Of a DNA stretch of 64,000 bases, positions 31,850 through 40,928 are shown one piece after another. The stretch is from the NCBI RefSeq assembly GCF_021545785.1, contig NZ_CP079801.1:2662001-2726000 (forward strand), read 5' to 3'. How positions within the stretch are numbered: position 1 is the stretch's first letter; the number at the start of each line of letters is the position of its first letter. The position numbers were made by a program, and so were the translations under genes. The notes beneath the pieces were generated by a model. It did no database searches, was not told the DNA's origin, and worked only from the letters and a program-made list of their open reading frames with translations. Source of the stretch: Halopseudomonas maritima (GTDB taxonomy: Bacteria; Pseudomonadota; Gammaproteobacteria; Pseudomonadales; Pseudomonadaceae).

Positions 31850-34800
31850 GTGCTCAGGCAACGTTGGCTACTCCGCGCGCTCAATGGGCTGATCCTGCTG
31901 CTGGTCGGCTGGCTGCTGGCTGCGGCTGCCTACGTAAGCCTCGGCCGTATGCTGGTGCCGACGGTCGAGAACTACCAGCAGGAGCTGGTTGCCAAGGTTG
32001 AGGAGCTGGCCGGGCGGCACATTGAACTGCGCTCCCTGCAGGGGCAGATGCAGGGCGCGCAGCCGGTCCTGACGCTGCGCGGGCTGCGTGTGCATGAAAG
32101 CCTGCAGCCTGACAGTGAGGTGCTGTTCGACCTGGATGATGTCACCGCGCGACTGGATGTCTGGCGCAGCCTGTGGCTGCGACGTCCGGTCATGGATGCG
32201 CTGCAGATTCGCGGGCTGGCGCTTTCCTTGAGCGAGGACGAGCAGGGCCAGTGGCATCTGCAGGGGGTGGGTGAACGCACCCGCCGTCTGGGCGCGCTGG
32301 AGCAGGCCGTCAACACCTTGCGGGAGCAACGGCGGATCACACTGCTGGATACGCGCATCGAGGTCAGCCCGTATGGCGAGCCACGTTGGCAGTTTGAACA
32401 CGGCGACATGACGCTGCTCAACGGGGATGGCTGGCACCGCCTGGACGGCCACCTCAGCCTCCCGGCTGGCGAGCGCCTGCGCTGGCAGGTCAGTGCCTTG
32501 ATGCCGGGTGAGCGGTTGTCAGACGCTTCACTCGGGTTCTTTGTCGAGCTGCCTGCCAGTGACTGGAGTCGCTGGCTGCCTCATGACTGGCTGGAGCGCT
32601 CGCACTTGCGTGAGCTGACCGCCGGCGGCCGGTTCTGGGGTAGCTGGCAGGACGGGCGCCTGCAGCGCCTGCAAGGCACTCTTATTGCCCCGCAGATTCG
32701 GTTGCATAGCGGCGAACGTGAGCCGGTGCTGCATGACCTGTTCAGCCGGTTTGAATATCTGGACGCCAGCGACGGTCGTCAGCTGCATGTGCAGGACCTG
32801 AGCCTGCACATGGGCGAAAACGTCTGGCCCACCACCAATTTGCTGGTACGCCAGGACGAGCAGCCGGGGCAATGGTTCCTGGCGCTGGACCGGCTACGGC
32901 TGGACCGACTGCGCGAATGGGTTGAGGTGCTGGCGCCGGATCAGCCGGTCGCCGAGTTGCTTGCCGAACTGGCGCCTGAAGGTACTGTGCGGCAGTTGCA
33001 GGTCGGCGGCATCGATACGTCCGGGCAGCTCGATAGCGTGCATCTGGCGGCGCGGTTGGATGCGGTGGGCGTGGCGGCGTTTCGCAATGCGCCTGCTGTC
33101 AGTGGTATTAGCGGCACCGTGCACGGCACGCCAGCGCAGGGTGAGCTGCGCATCGATGCCGGCCCCTGGAGTATGCAGTTGCCCAACCTGTTTCCTGAAC
33201 GCTGGCAGTATCGTCGAGCACAAGGCCTGCTCAACTGGCGCTGGTCTCGCGAACAGGGTTTGCACCTTGACTCACCCGGCCTGTCGGTCAGTGGTGATGA
33301 TGGGCAGGCCGACGCACTTTTGGCTCTGCACCTGCCGCCAAGCGGGCAGACACCGACGATGGATTTGCGCGTGGCGCTGCACGATAGCCGGGCGCCGGTC
33401 CACCGCGCTTACCTGCCGGTACGTTCGCAAGGCTTCAGCCCGGCGCTGGCAACCTGGATGGCCGCCAGCGGCATTCAGGGGCAGGTGCCGCTGGCAATCT
33501 TCGAATACCGCGGGTCGCTGCTCAAGGGGGCCAGTGCTGAGGAGCGCGACATTGGGCTGTTCGCCCGCCTGCGTCAGGGGGAGCTGGTGTTCCAGAGCGG
33601 CTGGCCGCCACTGACGGAGGTGGACGCCGAGCTGTTGTTGCGAGGTGGTCTGCTGGACATTCGGGCCAGTCGTGCGCGGCTGCTTGACGCCCAGGCTGAC
33701 GGCGCCCGCGTCTATGGTCAACTGATGAACCAGGCTGGGCCACTGCAGCTGCATGTAGAGTCTGCCTTCAGGGGCTCAGTGAGTGATGCACTCAAGCTGA
33801 TGCAGGACAGCCCCCTGGCTGGTCTCACCGGCAACCCGCTGGCGGGCTGGAGCGGTGAGGGGCAAGTGGACGGCGAGCTGGCGCTGGCGATTCCGCTGCG
33901 GCGTAGTGGAGAGTCTCCCGCGCAGCTGCAGGCCGACATCGACTTTCAACTCAACGGCGCGCGCGTTGATATTCCGCAGTTGCAGGCGCCGCTGGAGCAG
34001 TTGCGCGGGCGCTTCAACTTCACCCGTGGCACCGGACTGCGCGCCGATGACGTGTCCGCGCGCTTTCTGGGGGCTGCGGTGGAGGGTAGCCTGACGCCCC
34101 GCGGTGAGCGCGCTCAGCGGCTAGCGCTGAGTGGTCAGCACAGTGTCGAGCAGCTGTCGGCCTGGCCGCTGCTCAAGGCGCTGCCGGCCGGCTTGGCCAG
34201 TGGTTCGCTGCGCTGGCAGGCGCAGGTGGATATCGCCGCCGGTCAGCAGCAGCTGCAATTGCGCAGCGACCTTGCAGGTCTGGCGCTGACGTTGCCGGCA
34301 CCGTTTGGCAAGACCGCTGAAGACACCCGCGCCACGCAGCTTGACCTGCAACTCGGCGCGGGTCGGCAGCGCTGGCACCTGCAGACCGCCGATGGGCTTG
34401 ATGCCCGGTTGCGTACCGGCGGCGAGCTGGCCGGTGACATCCGCTATGCCAGTGGCGCCGCGCAGACGCCAACGCAACCGGGGCTGGCTGTACAGGCCCG
34501 GGTGCCGACCCTCGACTGGAATACCTGGCGCAGCTGGCTTGATCAGTTGTCTGCCGCTGCACAAACCGGCGCGGGCTCGGCCGCCAAGTCCGGACTGGTT
34601 GATACGCCCTTGCGCGAGCTTGAGGTGCGGGCTGCGCACTTCAGCGGTTTTGGTCTCAGCCTGGATGATGCCTGGGCCAGGGTGCGGCAGGGCCAGCAGC
34701 AATGGTTGATAGATATCGAGCAGGCTGAGGTTGCCGGCCAGGTCCGGGTGCCCCGGGGGCGCGGCGATCCGCTGACGCTGGACCTGCAGCGCTTGAATCT

Positions 34801-35737
34801 GCCGCGCTCGGAGGCCAGTCGCAACCGGCCGCCGCTGGGGCAGGCGGCTGCGAGCGCACCAAGTGAGCCGCAAGATCCGCTCGCCGACTTCCGTCCGTCC
34901 TCGCTGCCGGCGCTGGACGTCAGCATTGATCAGCTGTCCTGGGGCGAGCAGCCGGTGGGTGCGGTGAGCTTCATGCTGCGCCCTGACGCCACCGGAGCTC
35001 AGCTGCCGGAACTGAATGTGGATCTGCGCGGCTTGCGGCTGACGGGCAGCATGGACTGGCGCGAGCAGCCAGCCCACTCGGTATTTGAGGGCAGCCTGCA
35101 AGCCGACGATATCGGCCAGGTGCTTACCAATTGGGAATACGCACCAACCATCACCAGCGACAGCTTCGTCACCAATGCCGCCTTGAACTGGCCAGGCTCG
35201 CCGGCTGCGTTTTCGCTGCGCAGCTCCTCCGGAACCCTGGGTATCGCGGCCCGCGATGGCATGCTGCAAAGCGGTGAGGGCAGTGCGGAGGCGCTGCGGG
35301 TGTTTGGTCTGCTCAACTTTAATGCGCTGACACGGCGCTTGCGGCTGGACTTCTCTGACCTGTTCAGCAAAGGCACGGCTTACGACAGCCTGGACGCCGG
35401 TCTTTATGTCGAGAACGGCGTCCTGCACAGCGAGCAGCCGGTTGTGCTCGATGGCCCCGGAGTGAAGATGCAGATGGAAGGCAAGCTCAACCTGCGTTCC
35501 AACCAGGTTGATATGGGGCTGCTGGTGACGCTGCCGGTGACCAACAACCTGCCGCTGGCTGCGATCATTGCCGGGGCGCCCCAGATCGGCGGCGTGCTGT
35601 TTCTGGCAGACAAGCTTCTCGGTGACAAAGTCGCGCGGTTTGCCTCGGTGAAGTACCGTGTCAGCGGCGACTGGCAGAAACCCGACGTTGACTTTGATCG
35701 CGCCTTTGATGACAAGGCGGCACTCGAGGAGGACTGA
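31850..35737 (+). CDS. yhdP: YhdP family AsmA-like lipid-transfer protein
   Basis: The protein has 1295 residues with a GTG start 16 bp after rng. The N-terminal membrane anchor is LLRALNGLILLLVGWLLAAAAYVSL. A very long periplasmic region of repeating beta-groove segments follows, as in DUF3971/AsmA-like_C proteins (YHDP/TamB class). The C-terminal conserved block is FGLLNFNALTRRLRLDFSDLF followed by LVTLPVTNNLPLAAIIAGAPQIGG. YhdP, with TamB and YdbH, moves phospholipids between inner and outer membranes. Length agrees with the family (about 1270). Confidence 0.94.
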   Translation: MLRQRWLLRALNGLILLLVGWLLAAAAYVSLGRMLVPTVENYQQELVAKVEELAGRHIELRSLQGQMQGAQPVLTLRGLRVHESLQPDSEVLFDLDDVTARLDVWRSLWLRRPVMDALQIRGLALSLSEDEQGQWHLQGVGERTRRLGALEQAVNTLREQRRITLLDTRIEVSPYGEPRWQFEHGDMTLLNGDGWHRLDGHLSLPAGERLRWQVSALMPGERLSDASLGFFVELPASDWSRWLPHDWLERSHLRELTAGGRFWGSWQDGRLQRLQGTLIAPQIRLHSGEREPVLHDLFSRFEYLDASDGRQLHVQDLSLHMGENVWPTTNLLVRQDEQPGQWFLALDRLRLDRLREWVEVLAPDQPVAELLAELAPEGTVRQLQVGGIDTSGQLDSVHLAARLDAVGVAAFRNAPAVSGISGTVHGTPAQGELRIDAGPWSMQLPNLFPERWQYRRAQGLLNWRWSREQGLHLDSPGLSVSGDDGQADALLALHLPPSGQTPTMDLRVALHDSRAPVHRAYLPVRSQGFSPALATWMAASGIQGQVPLAIFEYRGSLLKGASAEERDIGLFARLRQGELVFQSGWPPLTEVDAELLLRGGLLDIRASRARLLDAQADGARVYGQLMNQAGPLQLHVESAFRGSVSDALKLMQDSPLAGLTGNPLAGWSGEGQVDGELALAIPLRRSGESPAQLQADIDFQLNGARVDIPQLQAPLEQLRGRFNFTRGTGLRADDVSARFLGAAVEGSLTPRGERAQRLALSGQHSVEQLSAWPLLKALPAGLASGSLRWQAQVDIAAGQQQLQLRSDLAGLALTLPAPFGKTAEDTRATQLDLQLGAGRQRWHLQTADGLDARLRTGGELAGDIRYASGAAQTPTQPGLAVQARVPTLDWNTWRSWLDQLSAAAQTGAGSAAKSGLVDTPLRELEVRAAHFSGFGLSLDDAWARVRQGQQQWLIDIEQAEVAGQVRVPRGRGDPLTLDLQRLNLPRSEASRNRPPLGQAAASAPSEPQDPLADFRPSSLPALDVSIDQLSWGEQPVGAVSFMLRPDATGAQLPELNVDLRGLRLTGSMDWREQPAHSVFEGSLQADDIGQVLTNWEYAPTITSDSFVTNAALNWPGSPAAFSLRSSSGTLGIAARDGMLQSGEGSAEALRVFGLLNFNALTRRLRLDFSDLFSKGTAYDSLDAGLYVENGVLHSEQPVVLDGPGVKMQMEGKLNLRSNQVDMGLLVTLPVTNNLPLAAIIAGAPQIGGVLFLADKLLGDKVARFASVKYRVSGDWQKPDVDFDRAFDDKAALEED

Positions 35738-35738
35738 G

Positions 35739-36599
35739 ATGGCAACGGTTGCGGCGCTGCAAATGACCAGCGGCCCAGAGGTGGCTGACAACCTGCACAC
35801 GGCTGCACGGCTGATTGCCGAGGCAGCCGAACAGGGGGCAGAGCTGGTCCTGTTGCCTGAGTGTTTTGGCGCTTTTGGTGCCGCGTCGTTGACCGCGATT
35901 GCTGCGGCTGAGTGGGGAGTGCAGCGGCCGATGCGGCGCTTTTTGGCCGAGCAGGCGCGTCAGCATGGTATCTGGCTGGTCGGCGGCAGCCTGCCCTTGC
36001 CTGTCTCTGCAGGTGGCAAGCCGATGGCGTGCCAGCTGGTGGTGGATGAGCACGGTCACGAGGTGGCGCGGTACGACAAGCTGCACCTGTTTGACGTGGA
36101 TGTCGCCGACAATCACGGCAGTTACCGAGAGTCTCGCGACTACGACTTTGGCGACCGGGTGGTCTGCATCGACAGCCCGGTCGGGCGGCTGGGGCTGAGT
36201 ATCTGTTACGATGTGCGCTTTCCCGAACTGTATCAGGCGCTGCGTGCAGACGGCGCTGAGGTGATTGTGGTGCCGGCGGCCTTTACCGCGGTTACTGGCG
36301 CAGCGCACTGGGAAGTACTGCTGCGGGCGCGCGCCATTGAGACCCAGTGCTGGGTGTTGGCTGCCAACCAGGTGGGTGAACATCCGAGCGGGCGTCAGAC
36401 CTATGGTCATAGCTGCCTGATCGACCCCTGGGGTGTCGTCCAGCAGTGCCTGCCCGCAGGCGAGGGCGTGCTGACTGGCGCGCTGGTGCCAGAGCAGTTG
36501 CAGGGCGTGCGTGCGCGCATGCCGATAACCCGACATCGTCGTTTCGCCCTGGCGGCCCAGCCGTTGCCGCCAGGCAAGGAGTCAACCGAACATGAGTGA
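35739..36599 (+). CDS. carbon-nitrogen hydrolase (nitrilase family, deaminated-glutathione amidase-like)
   Basis: The protein has 286 residues. The Glu-Lys-Cys triad is visible in LVLLPECFGAFG (Glu about 44), RYDKLHLFDVD (Lys about 114) and GLSICYDVRFPELY (Cys about 156). The pattern fits the Nit1/YbeM-like branch, which hydrolyses deaminated glutathione, but the substrate is inferred. GAGGAGG precedes the ATG, one base after the yhdP stop. It overlaps tldD by 8 bp. Confidence 0.92.
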   Translation: MATVAALQMTSGPEVADNLHTAARLIAEAAEQGAELVLLPECFGAFGAASLTAIAAAEWGVQRPMRRFLAEQARQHGIWLVGGSLPLPVSAGGKPMACQLVVDEHGHEVARYDKLHLFDVDVADNHGSYRESRDYDFGDRVVCIDSPVGRLGLSICYDVRFPELYQALRADGAEVIVVPAAFTAVTGAAHWEVLLRARAIETQCWVLAANQVGEHPSGRQTYGHSCLIDPWGVVQQCLPAGEGVLTGALVPEQLQGVRARMPITRHRRFALAAQPLPPGKESTEHE

Positions 36600-38034
36600 C
36601 ATCGTTACCCGCGCCGAGCAGGCGCTGTTGCAGCCCGCCGAGCTGAGTGCTGATGCGGTGGCGGGTGTGCTCGGCACCCTGGTGCAGGCACCCGGTGTCG
36701 ACGCTGCCGATCTGTATTTTCAACATCAGATCAGCGAGTCCTGGGTGCTGGAAGATGGCATCGTCAAGGATGGCAGCTTTCACGTCGATCAGGGGGTCGG
36801 TGTGCGCGCCCTGTCCGGTGAGAAAACCGGCTTCGCCTACAGCAACGACATTCGTCTTGCCGCGCTGAGTCAGGCGGCTGGCGCGGCGCGCTCCATCGCT
36901 CGCGCTGGACAGGCAGGCAGCGTGCAGGCCTGGCAGCGGCCAACGCCGCCCGCGCTTTACGCTGCGGATAACCCGCTGGATGTGATGCCGCAGGCTGACA
37001 AGGTTGCTTTTCTGCAGCGCCTCGATGCCTATACCCGCAGCCTTGATCCGCGCATTAGTCAGGTCACCGTAAGCCTGGCGGGTGTGCATGATACCGTCAT
37101 GGTCGCGGCGAGTGACGGCACCTGGGCCGGTGACATCCGTCCGCTGGTGCGTATGAACGTCAGCGTCATCATGGAGCAGAACGGGCGCCGCGAGCGCGGC
37201 AGCAGTGGCGGCGGCGGCCGGACTGATTACCTGTATTTTGAGGCCGAGGAGCGCGCTTTGGGCTATGCCCGCGAGGCCGTGCGTCAGGCCTCGGTCAATC
37301 TGGAGGCGATTGCCGCGCCTGCCGGCAGCATGCCGGTGGTGATGGGGCCGGGCTGGTCCGGCGTGCTGCTGCACGAGGCGGTTGGTCATGGCCTTGAGGG
37401 CGACTTTAACCGCAAGGGCAGCTCGGCCTACAGCGGCCGGGTTGGCGAGAAGGTCGCTTCCAGTCTCTGTACCATTGTTGACGACGGCACCCTGCCGGGC
37501 CGTCGCGGCTCGCTCAGCGTGGATGACGAAGGCGTGCCCAGTCACTGCACCACGCTGATCGAGAACGGTGTGCTCAAGGGGTATATGCAGGACAAGCTGA
37601 ATGCGCGCCTGATGGGCGTGCCGGCTACCGGCAATGGTCGCCGTGAGTCTTATGCTCACCTGCCGATGCCGCGCATGACCAACACCTACATGTTGGCCGG
37701 CGAGAGCGACCCGGACGAGATTGTCCGCTCGGTGAAAAAGGGCATCTACTGCGCCAACCTGGGCGGTGGGCAGGTCGACATCACCAGCGGCAAGTTTGTC
37801 TTCTCCACCAGTGAGGCCTACCTGATCGAAGACGGCAAGATCACCGCCCCGGTCAAGGGCGCCACCCTGATTGGCAACGGCCCCGAAGTCATGAACCGCG
37901 TCTCTATGGTTGGCCACGACCTGAAGCTCGATACCGGCGTCGGCGTTTGCGGCAAAGATGGCCAATCAGTCCCGGTCGGGGTAGGGCAGCCGACACTGAA
38001 GATTGATCAGATTACGGTGGGCGGCACCGGCTGA
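36592..38034 (+). CDS. tldD: metalloprotease TldD
   Basis: The protein has 480 residues. The metal-binding HExxxH motif is in LLHEAVGHGLEGDF (about residue 262), with a downstream Cys in KKGIYCANLGGGQVD that completes the site. TldD with PmbA/TldE forms a protease that degrades unfolded peptides, matures microcins and inactivates CcdA. In P. aeruginosa I recall yjgA and pmbA as the next genes. Here the run ends and a repeat element follows, so the partner must be elsewhere. Confidence 0.97.
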   Translation: MSDIVTRAEQALLQPAELSADAVAGVLGTLVQAPGVDAADLYFQHQISESWVLEDGIVKDGSFHVDQGVGVRALSGEKTGFAYSNDIRLAALSQAAGAARSIARAGQAGSVQAWQRPTPPALYAADNPLDVMPQADKVAFLQRLDAYTRSLDPRISQVTVSLAGVHDTVMVAASDGTWAGDIRPLVRMNVSVIMEQNGRRERGSSGGGGRTDYLYFEAEERALGYAREAVRQASVNLEAIAAPAGSMPVVMGPGWSGVLLHEAVGHGLEGDFNRKGSSAYSGRVGEKVASSLCTIVDDGTLPGRRGSLSVDDEGVPSHCTTLIENGVLKGYMQDKLNARLMGVPATGNGRRESYAHLPMPRMTNTYMLAGESDPDEIVRSVKKGIYCANLGGGQVDITSGKFVFSTSEAYLIEDGKITAPVKGATLIGNGPEVMNRVSMVGHDLKLDTGVGVCGKDGQSVPVGVGQPTLKIDQITVGGTG

Positions 38035-38054
38035 TGCCCGGCGCGGCGAGCCGC

Positions 38055-38227
38055 GCGGCTGGAGGCTGGAAGCAGTCCGAGTTGGTACGGACGTTGGTTT
38101 TTTGCATATGATCCGCAAACCCTGCTTGACCCGCTTTGCGAGGACCTCATCCTGATTAAGCCTTCAGCCTTCAGCCTTCAGCCTTCAGCCTTCAGCCTTC
38201 AGCCTTCAGCCTTCAGCCTCCAGCCGC
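38055..38227. repeat. inverted-repeat element built of CTGGAAG/CCTTCAG-type heptamers
   Basis: The left arm (38055-38072, GCGGCTGGAGGCTGGAAG) and right arm (38210-38227) match as inverted repeats at 16 of 18 positions, enclosing 137 bp with no gene. A related but different element is at 60761-60863. The structure is MITE- or REP-like, but no target duplication was established. Confidence 0.5.
38161..38216. repeat. tandem array of eight perfect CCTTCAG heptamers
   Basis: Eight exact copies are followed by one variant (CCTCCAG, 38217-38223). The array lies between convergent tldD and the asparaginase-like gene. The unit length of 7 is not a codon multiple and no ORF uses it. Such arrays are prone to slippage, so copy number probably varies between strains. 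Confidence 0.9.
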
Positions 38228-38229
38228 TT

Positions 38230-38712
38230 TTACCTCCCCTCAAACCGCCCAGCCAGCCGATTCTTGCGCACCTGATCAACCGGGAACACCTTGCCGCTCA
38301 TGGCGACGTAGACGCCGTGGGGCAGGCAGTTGAGGGCGCCGATGGCCAGGCCGAGGTTGAAGCTGGCGTCGGTATCGCGAAAGCGTGCTGGCTGCATCGC
38401 GCCGGTGAGTACGATAACCTTGTCCTCGATGTCGGCCAGCGCCGCGCCGGTTACCGTCATGGTATCGGTACCGTGGGTAATCAGAACGTGTTCATAGGGG
38501 CAGGCAGCGACCCTGGCATGAATCAGGTCGCGGTCGGTGTCGGTTAGCTCCAGGCTGTCTTTGCGGGTCAGCGACTCGATTTGATACTCAAACCCGACAC
38601 GCGCTTGCTGCAGGATGTCTGCCGCCATGGGCTCGCCGATCTGGAACTCGCTGAGCGCGTCAAAGTAGACTTTGTCGATAGTACCGCCAGTGCTGAAAAT
38701 CTGAATGAACAT
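38230..38712 (-). CDS. single-domain type I asparaginase-like protein
   Basis: The 160-residue protein carries only the N-terminal asparaginase domain. IFSTGGTIDKVY has the first catalytic Thr, LITHGTDTMTVTG has the second Thr-Asp pair, and VIVLTGAMQPARF completes the pocket. Full-length enzymes are about 330 residues with a C-terminal domain needed for the tetramer site. Short stand-alone forms exist in pseudomonads, so this is probably a genuine short family and not a fragment. Activity cannot be assumed. It is divergent from the GIY-YIG gene (32 bp). Confidence 0.8.
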   Translation of the reverse strand: MFIQIFSTGGTIDKVYFDALSEFQIGEPMAADILQQARVGFEYQIESLTRKDSLELTDTDRDLIHARVAACPYEHVLITHGTDTMTVTGAALADIEDKVIVLTGAMQPARFRDTDASFNLGLAIGALNCLPHGVYVAMSGKVFPVDQVRKNRLAGRFEGR

Positions 38713-38744
38713 CCTGTATTCCTTTGCGCCGAGACTGTCTGCGT

Positions 38745-39056
38745 ATGTCTGTTGAAGAGTCTACCCTGTCTGCTGTTGAGCGTATCTGGTGGGTTTACAT
38801 GGTGCGTGCTGAGAATGGTCATTTGTATACCGGCATCAGCGTGGACCCTGAGCGGCGCTTTCTGCAGCATCAGACCGGTAAGGGCGCACGCTTTTTCAAT
38901 CGTAGTCCGGCGGCGGCGCTGGTCTGGCGTCGCAGCTGCCTCGATCATGGTGACGCCTTGCGGCAGGAGAGGGCGATCAAGGCGCTGACGCGTAAAGCCA
39001 AGGAGTGCCTGATAAATCAGCCCGATGGCGACGTATCAGTCCGCCCGAAGGGCTAG
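38745..39056 (+). CDS. GIY-YIG domain protein (YhbQ/UPF0213-like)
   Basis: This 103-residue single-domain protein has WWVYMVRAENGHLYTGISVD (VYM and YTG standing for GIY and YIG), then the conserved Arg in PERRFLQHQTGKGARF and a downstream helix EERAIKALTRKAKE-like region. Stand-alone proteins of this type are poorly understood putative nucleases. The ATG at 38745 is chosen; an ATG seven codons upstream is possible. It lies in a small accessory stretch with no mobile-element genes nearby. Confidence 0.82.
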   Translation: MSVEESTLSAVERIWWVYMVRAENGHLYTGISVDPERRFLQHQTGKGARFFNRSPAAALVWRRSCLDHGDALRQERAIKALTRKAKECLINQPDGDVSVRPKG

Positions 39057-39110
39057 CCAGCCTCCATCTGGGCGGTCTACAGTGGCAGTCCATTTTGCCG
39101 GAGAGCTGTC

Positions 39111-40046
39111 ATGACCGATCTGATTCTGCACCACTATCCGCAATCCCCGTTCGCCGAGAAGGCGCGCCTGATGCTCGGCTTCAAGGGCCTGTCCTGGCAT
39201 TCGGTCATGATCCCGCCGGTGATGCCCAAGCCGGATCTGACCGCGCTGACCGGTGGCTACCGCCGGACGCCGGTGCTGCAGGTGGGAGCTGACATTTACT
39301 GCGACACTGCGCTGATTGCCCGCCGCCTGGAGCAGGAAAAGTCTGCGCCGGCACTGTTCCCGGAGGGGCAGGAAGCAGCTGCGGCCAGTCTGGCGCAGTT
39401 TGCCGATCAGGTGCTCTTTCAGCACGCGGTTGCCATCAACTTCCAGCCCAAGGGGCTGGCTGAGCGTTTTGCCGGTATGCCAGAGCAGGTAATCAAGGGC
39501 TTTGTTGCCGATCGTCAGAAGCTGTTCAGTGGCGGCACAGCGAGCCGCCTGGAAGCCGATGTGGCGCTCGGCCAGTGGCCTGCCTTGCTGTCGCGGCTGG
39601 AAACCCAGCTTGAGCGTGACGGCGACTTTCTGCTGGGTGGTCAGCCCTGCATTGCAGATTTTGCCCACTATCACGCGCTCTGGTTTGTTGCCTCCAACCG
39701 TGCGGTGGCCGATGCGCTGGAACCTTATGTGGCGGTGCGCGCCTGGATGGGCCGCATGCGCGGCATTGGCCACGGCTCTCACACCGATCTTAGCGCCGAG
39801 GCGGCCATCGACATCGCACGCCAGGCCAGCCCGGCGCCTTTGCCAGCTGACGCCATCAGCAGCCCGGCGGGCTTGTCTGTCGGTCAGGCGGTTGCTGTCA
39901 GCGCGGTTGACTACGGCACTGACGACGTTGCAGGCACGCTGGTCTACGAGGGGGCTGAGGAGATTATCATCGCCCGCGAAGACGAGCGGGCGGGGCTGCT
40001 GCACGTGCACTTCCCGCGGTTTGGCTTCCGCGTACGCGCAGCCTGA
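39111..40046 (+). CDS. glutathione S-transferase family protein with C-terminal extension
   Basis: The protein has 311 residues. A thioredoxin-fold N-terminal domain (LILHHYPQSPFAEKARLMLGFKGL, YRRTPVLQVGADIYCDTALIARRLE) carries the TPVL cis-Pro and the glutathione-binding acidic-Thr pair. A helical GST C-domain (QPCIADFAHYHALWF) follows, then about 90 extra residues ending in a beta-rich tail (EEIIIAREDERAGLLHVHFPRFGFRV). The extension is unusual for a GST of about 210 residues but recurs in pseudomonad homologues as far as I recall. Substrate unknown. Confidence 0.85.
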   Translation: MTDLILHHYPQSPFAEKARLMLGFKGLSWHSVMIPPVMPKPDLTALTGGYRRTPVLQVGADIYCDTALIARRLEQEKSAPALFPEGQEAAAASLAQFADQVLFQHAVAINFQPKGLAERFAGMPEQVIKGFVADRQKLFSGGTASRLEADVALGQWPALLSRLETQLERDGDFLLGGQPCIADFAHYHALWFVASNRAVADALEPYVAVRAWMGRMRGIGHGSHTDLSAEAAIDIARQASPAPLPADAISSPAGLSVGQAVAVSAVDYGTDDVAGTLVYEGAEEIIIAREDERAGLLHVHFPRFGFRVRAA

Positions 40047-40193
40047 AGCGCAGCGGCGCGTCAGGGGCGATGTCCGGCCACTGACGCGTCTTGCAACAGA
40101 GTATTTGTCTCTGGCCCTCTCGCCAGTGCCATAGCTGCGCGCTACTCTGCTCAGGCGGTCAGCTCGACCGTTTCTCCTTCAGGACTCTCTGCC

Positions 40194-40925
40194 ATGTTTG
40201 ACTGGATTTTCCTGCCCGAAGCCTGGGTGGCGCTGGCGACCTTGCTGGCGCTAGAAATTGTGCTTGGTATCGACAACATCATCTTCATCTCCATCCTGGT
40301 CAGCCGTTTGCCTCCCGAGCAGCGAGAGCTGGTGCGGCGTCTGGGTATCGGTTTTGCGATGGTCACCCGATTGGCGCTGCTGTTTTCGCTGGCGTGGATT
40401 ATCGGCCTGGTCGAGCCCTGGTTCAGTGTGTTGGGGCAGGCTATTTCCGGCCGCGACCTGGTGCTGATCCTCGGCGGACTGTTTTTGCTGGGCAAGGCGA
40501 CCCACGAGATTCATGCCAGCCTGGAGGCGCCGGTTGAAGCTGAAGCCTCTCTGGCGGCGACGGCGCGCAATGGTATGGTCAGCGTGGTGGTGCAGATCGC
40601 TATTTTGGATATCGTCTTCTCGCTGGATTCGGTCATCACCGCCGTTGGTCTGGTAGACCATCTGGCGGTCATGGTGATCGCGATTCTCGGCGCGGTGGCG
40701 GTGATGCTGTTTGCCGCCAAGCCGATCGGCGACTTTGTCGATCGTCACCCGACCATCAAGATGCTGGCGCTGTCGTTTCTCATGATGATCGGCTTGACGT
40801 TGATGGCTGAAGGCTTCGATGTGCATGTGCCCAAGGGCTACATCTACTTTGCCATGGCGTTCTCGGTAGTAGTGGAACTGCTCAATATTCGGGTGCGGCG
40901 CAACAGCGCCTCGCAGGAAAACTGA
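40194..40925 (+). CDS. TerC/YgdQ family integral membrane protein
   Basis: This 243-residue protein has seven or so hydrophobic helices. The duplicated acidic motifs LLALEIVLGIDNIIFISIL and IAILDIVFSLDSVITAVG are diagnostic of the TerC family, whose members are linked to metal (Mn2+) efflux or membrane-protein metalation. Length fits the YgdQ/YoaE-N subgroup. The 147 bp upstream show no match to the yybP-ykoY manganese riboswitch that precedes some terC-type genes. It converges with the GST gene at 40929, 3 bp away. Confidence 0.9.
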   Translation: MFDWIFLPEAWVALATLLALEIVLGIDNIIFISILVSRLPPEQRELVRRLGIGFAMVTRLALLFSLAWIIGLVEPWFSVLGQAISGRDLVLILGGLFLLGKATHEIHASLEAPVEAEASLAATARNGMVSVVVQIAILDIVFSLDSVITAVGLVDHLAVMVIAILGAVAVMLFAAKPIGDFVDRHPTIKMLALSFLMMIGLTLMAEGFDVHVPKGYIYFAMAFSVVVELLNIRVRRNSASQEN

Positions 40926-40928
40926 GGT

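Noticed and set aside
34121..35800. A 559-codon minus-strand frame opposite yhdP and the nitrilase gene (and a similar one at 36292-37965 opposite tldD)
   Set aside because: Both are antisense shadows. Composition is Arg/His/Gln-rich, they have no start context, and they overlap clearly real genes.
38041..38056. Terminator for tldD (GCGCGGC GA GCCGCGC)
   Set aside because: The loop is only two bases and no U-tract follows. It may simply reflect GC-rich sequence next to the repeat element.
38161..38216. CRISPR-like array
   Set aside because: The repeats are 7 bp in direct tandem with no spacers, and no cas genes are nearby.
40047..40193. yybP-ykoY manganese riboswitch before the TerC-family gene
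   Set aside because: Neither of the two conserved loop sequences of that riboswitch is present in the 147-bp leader.
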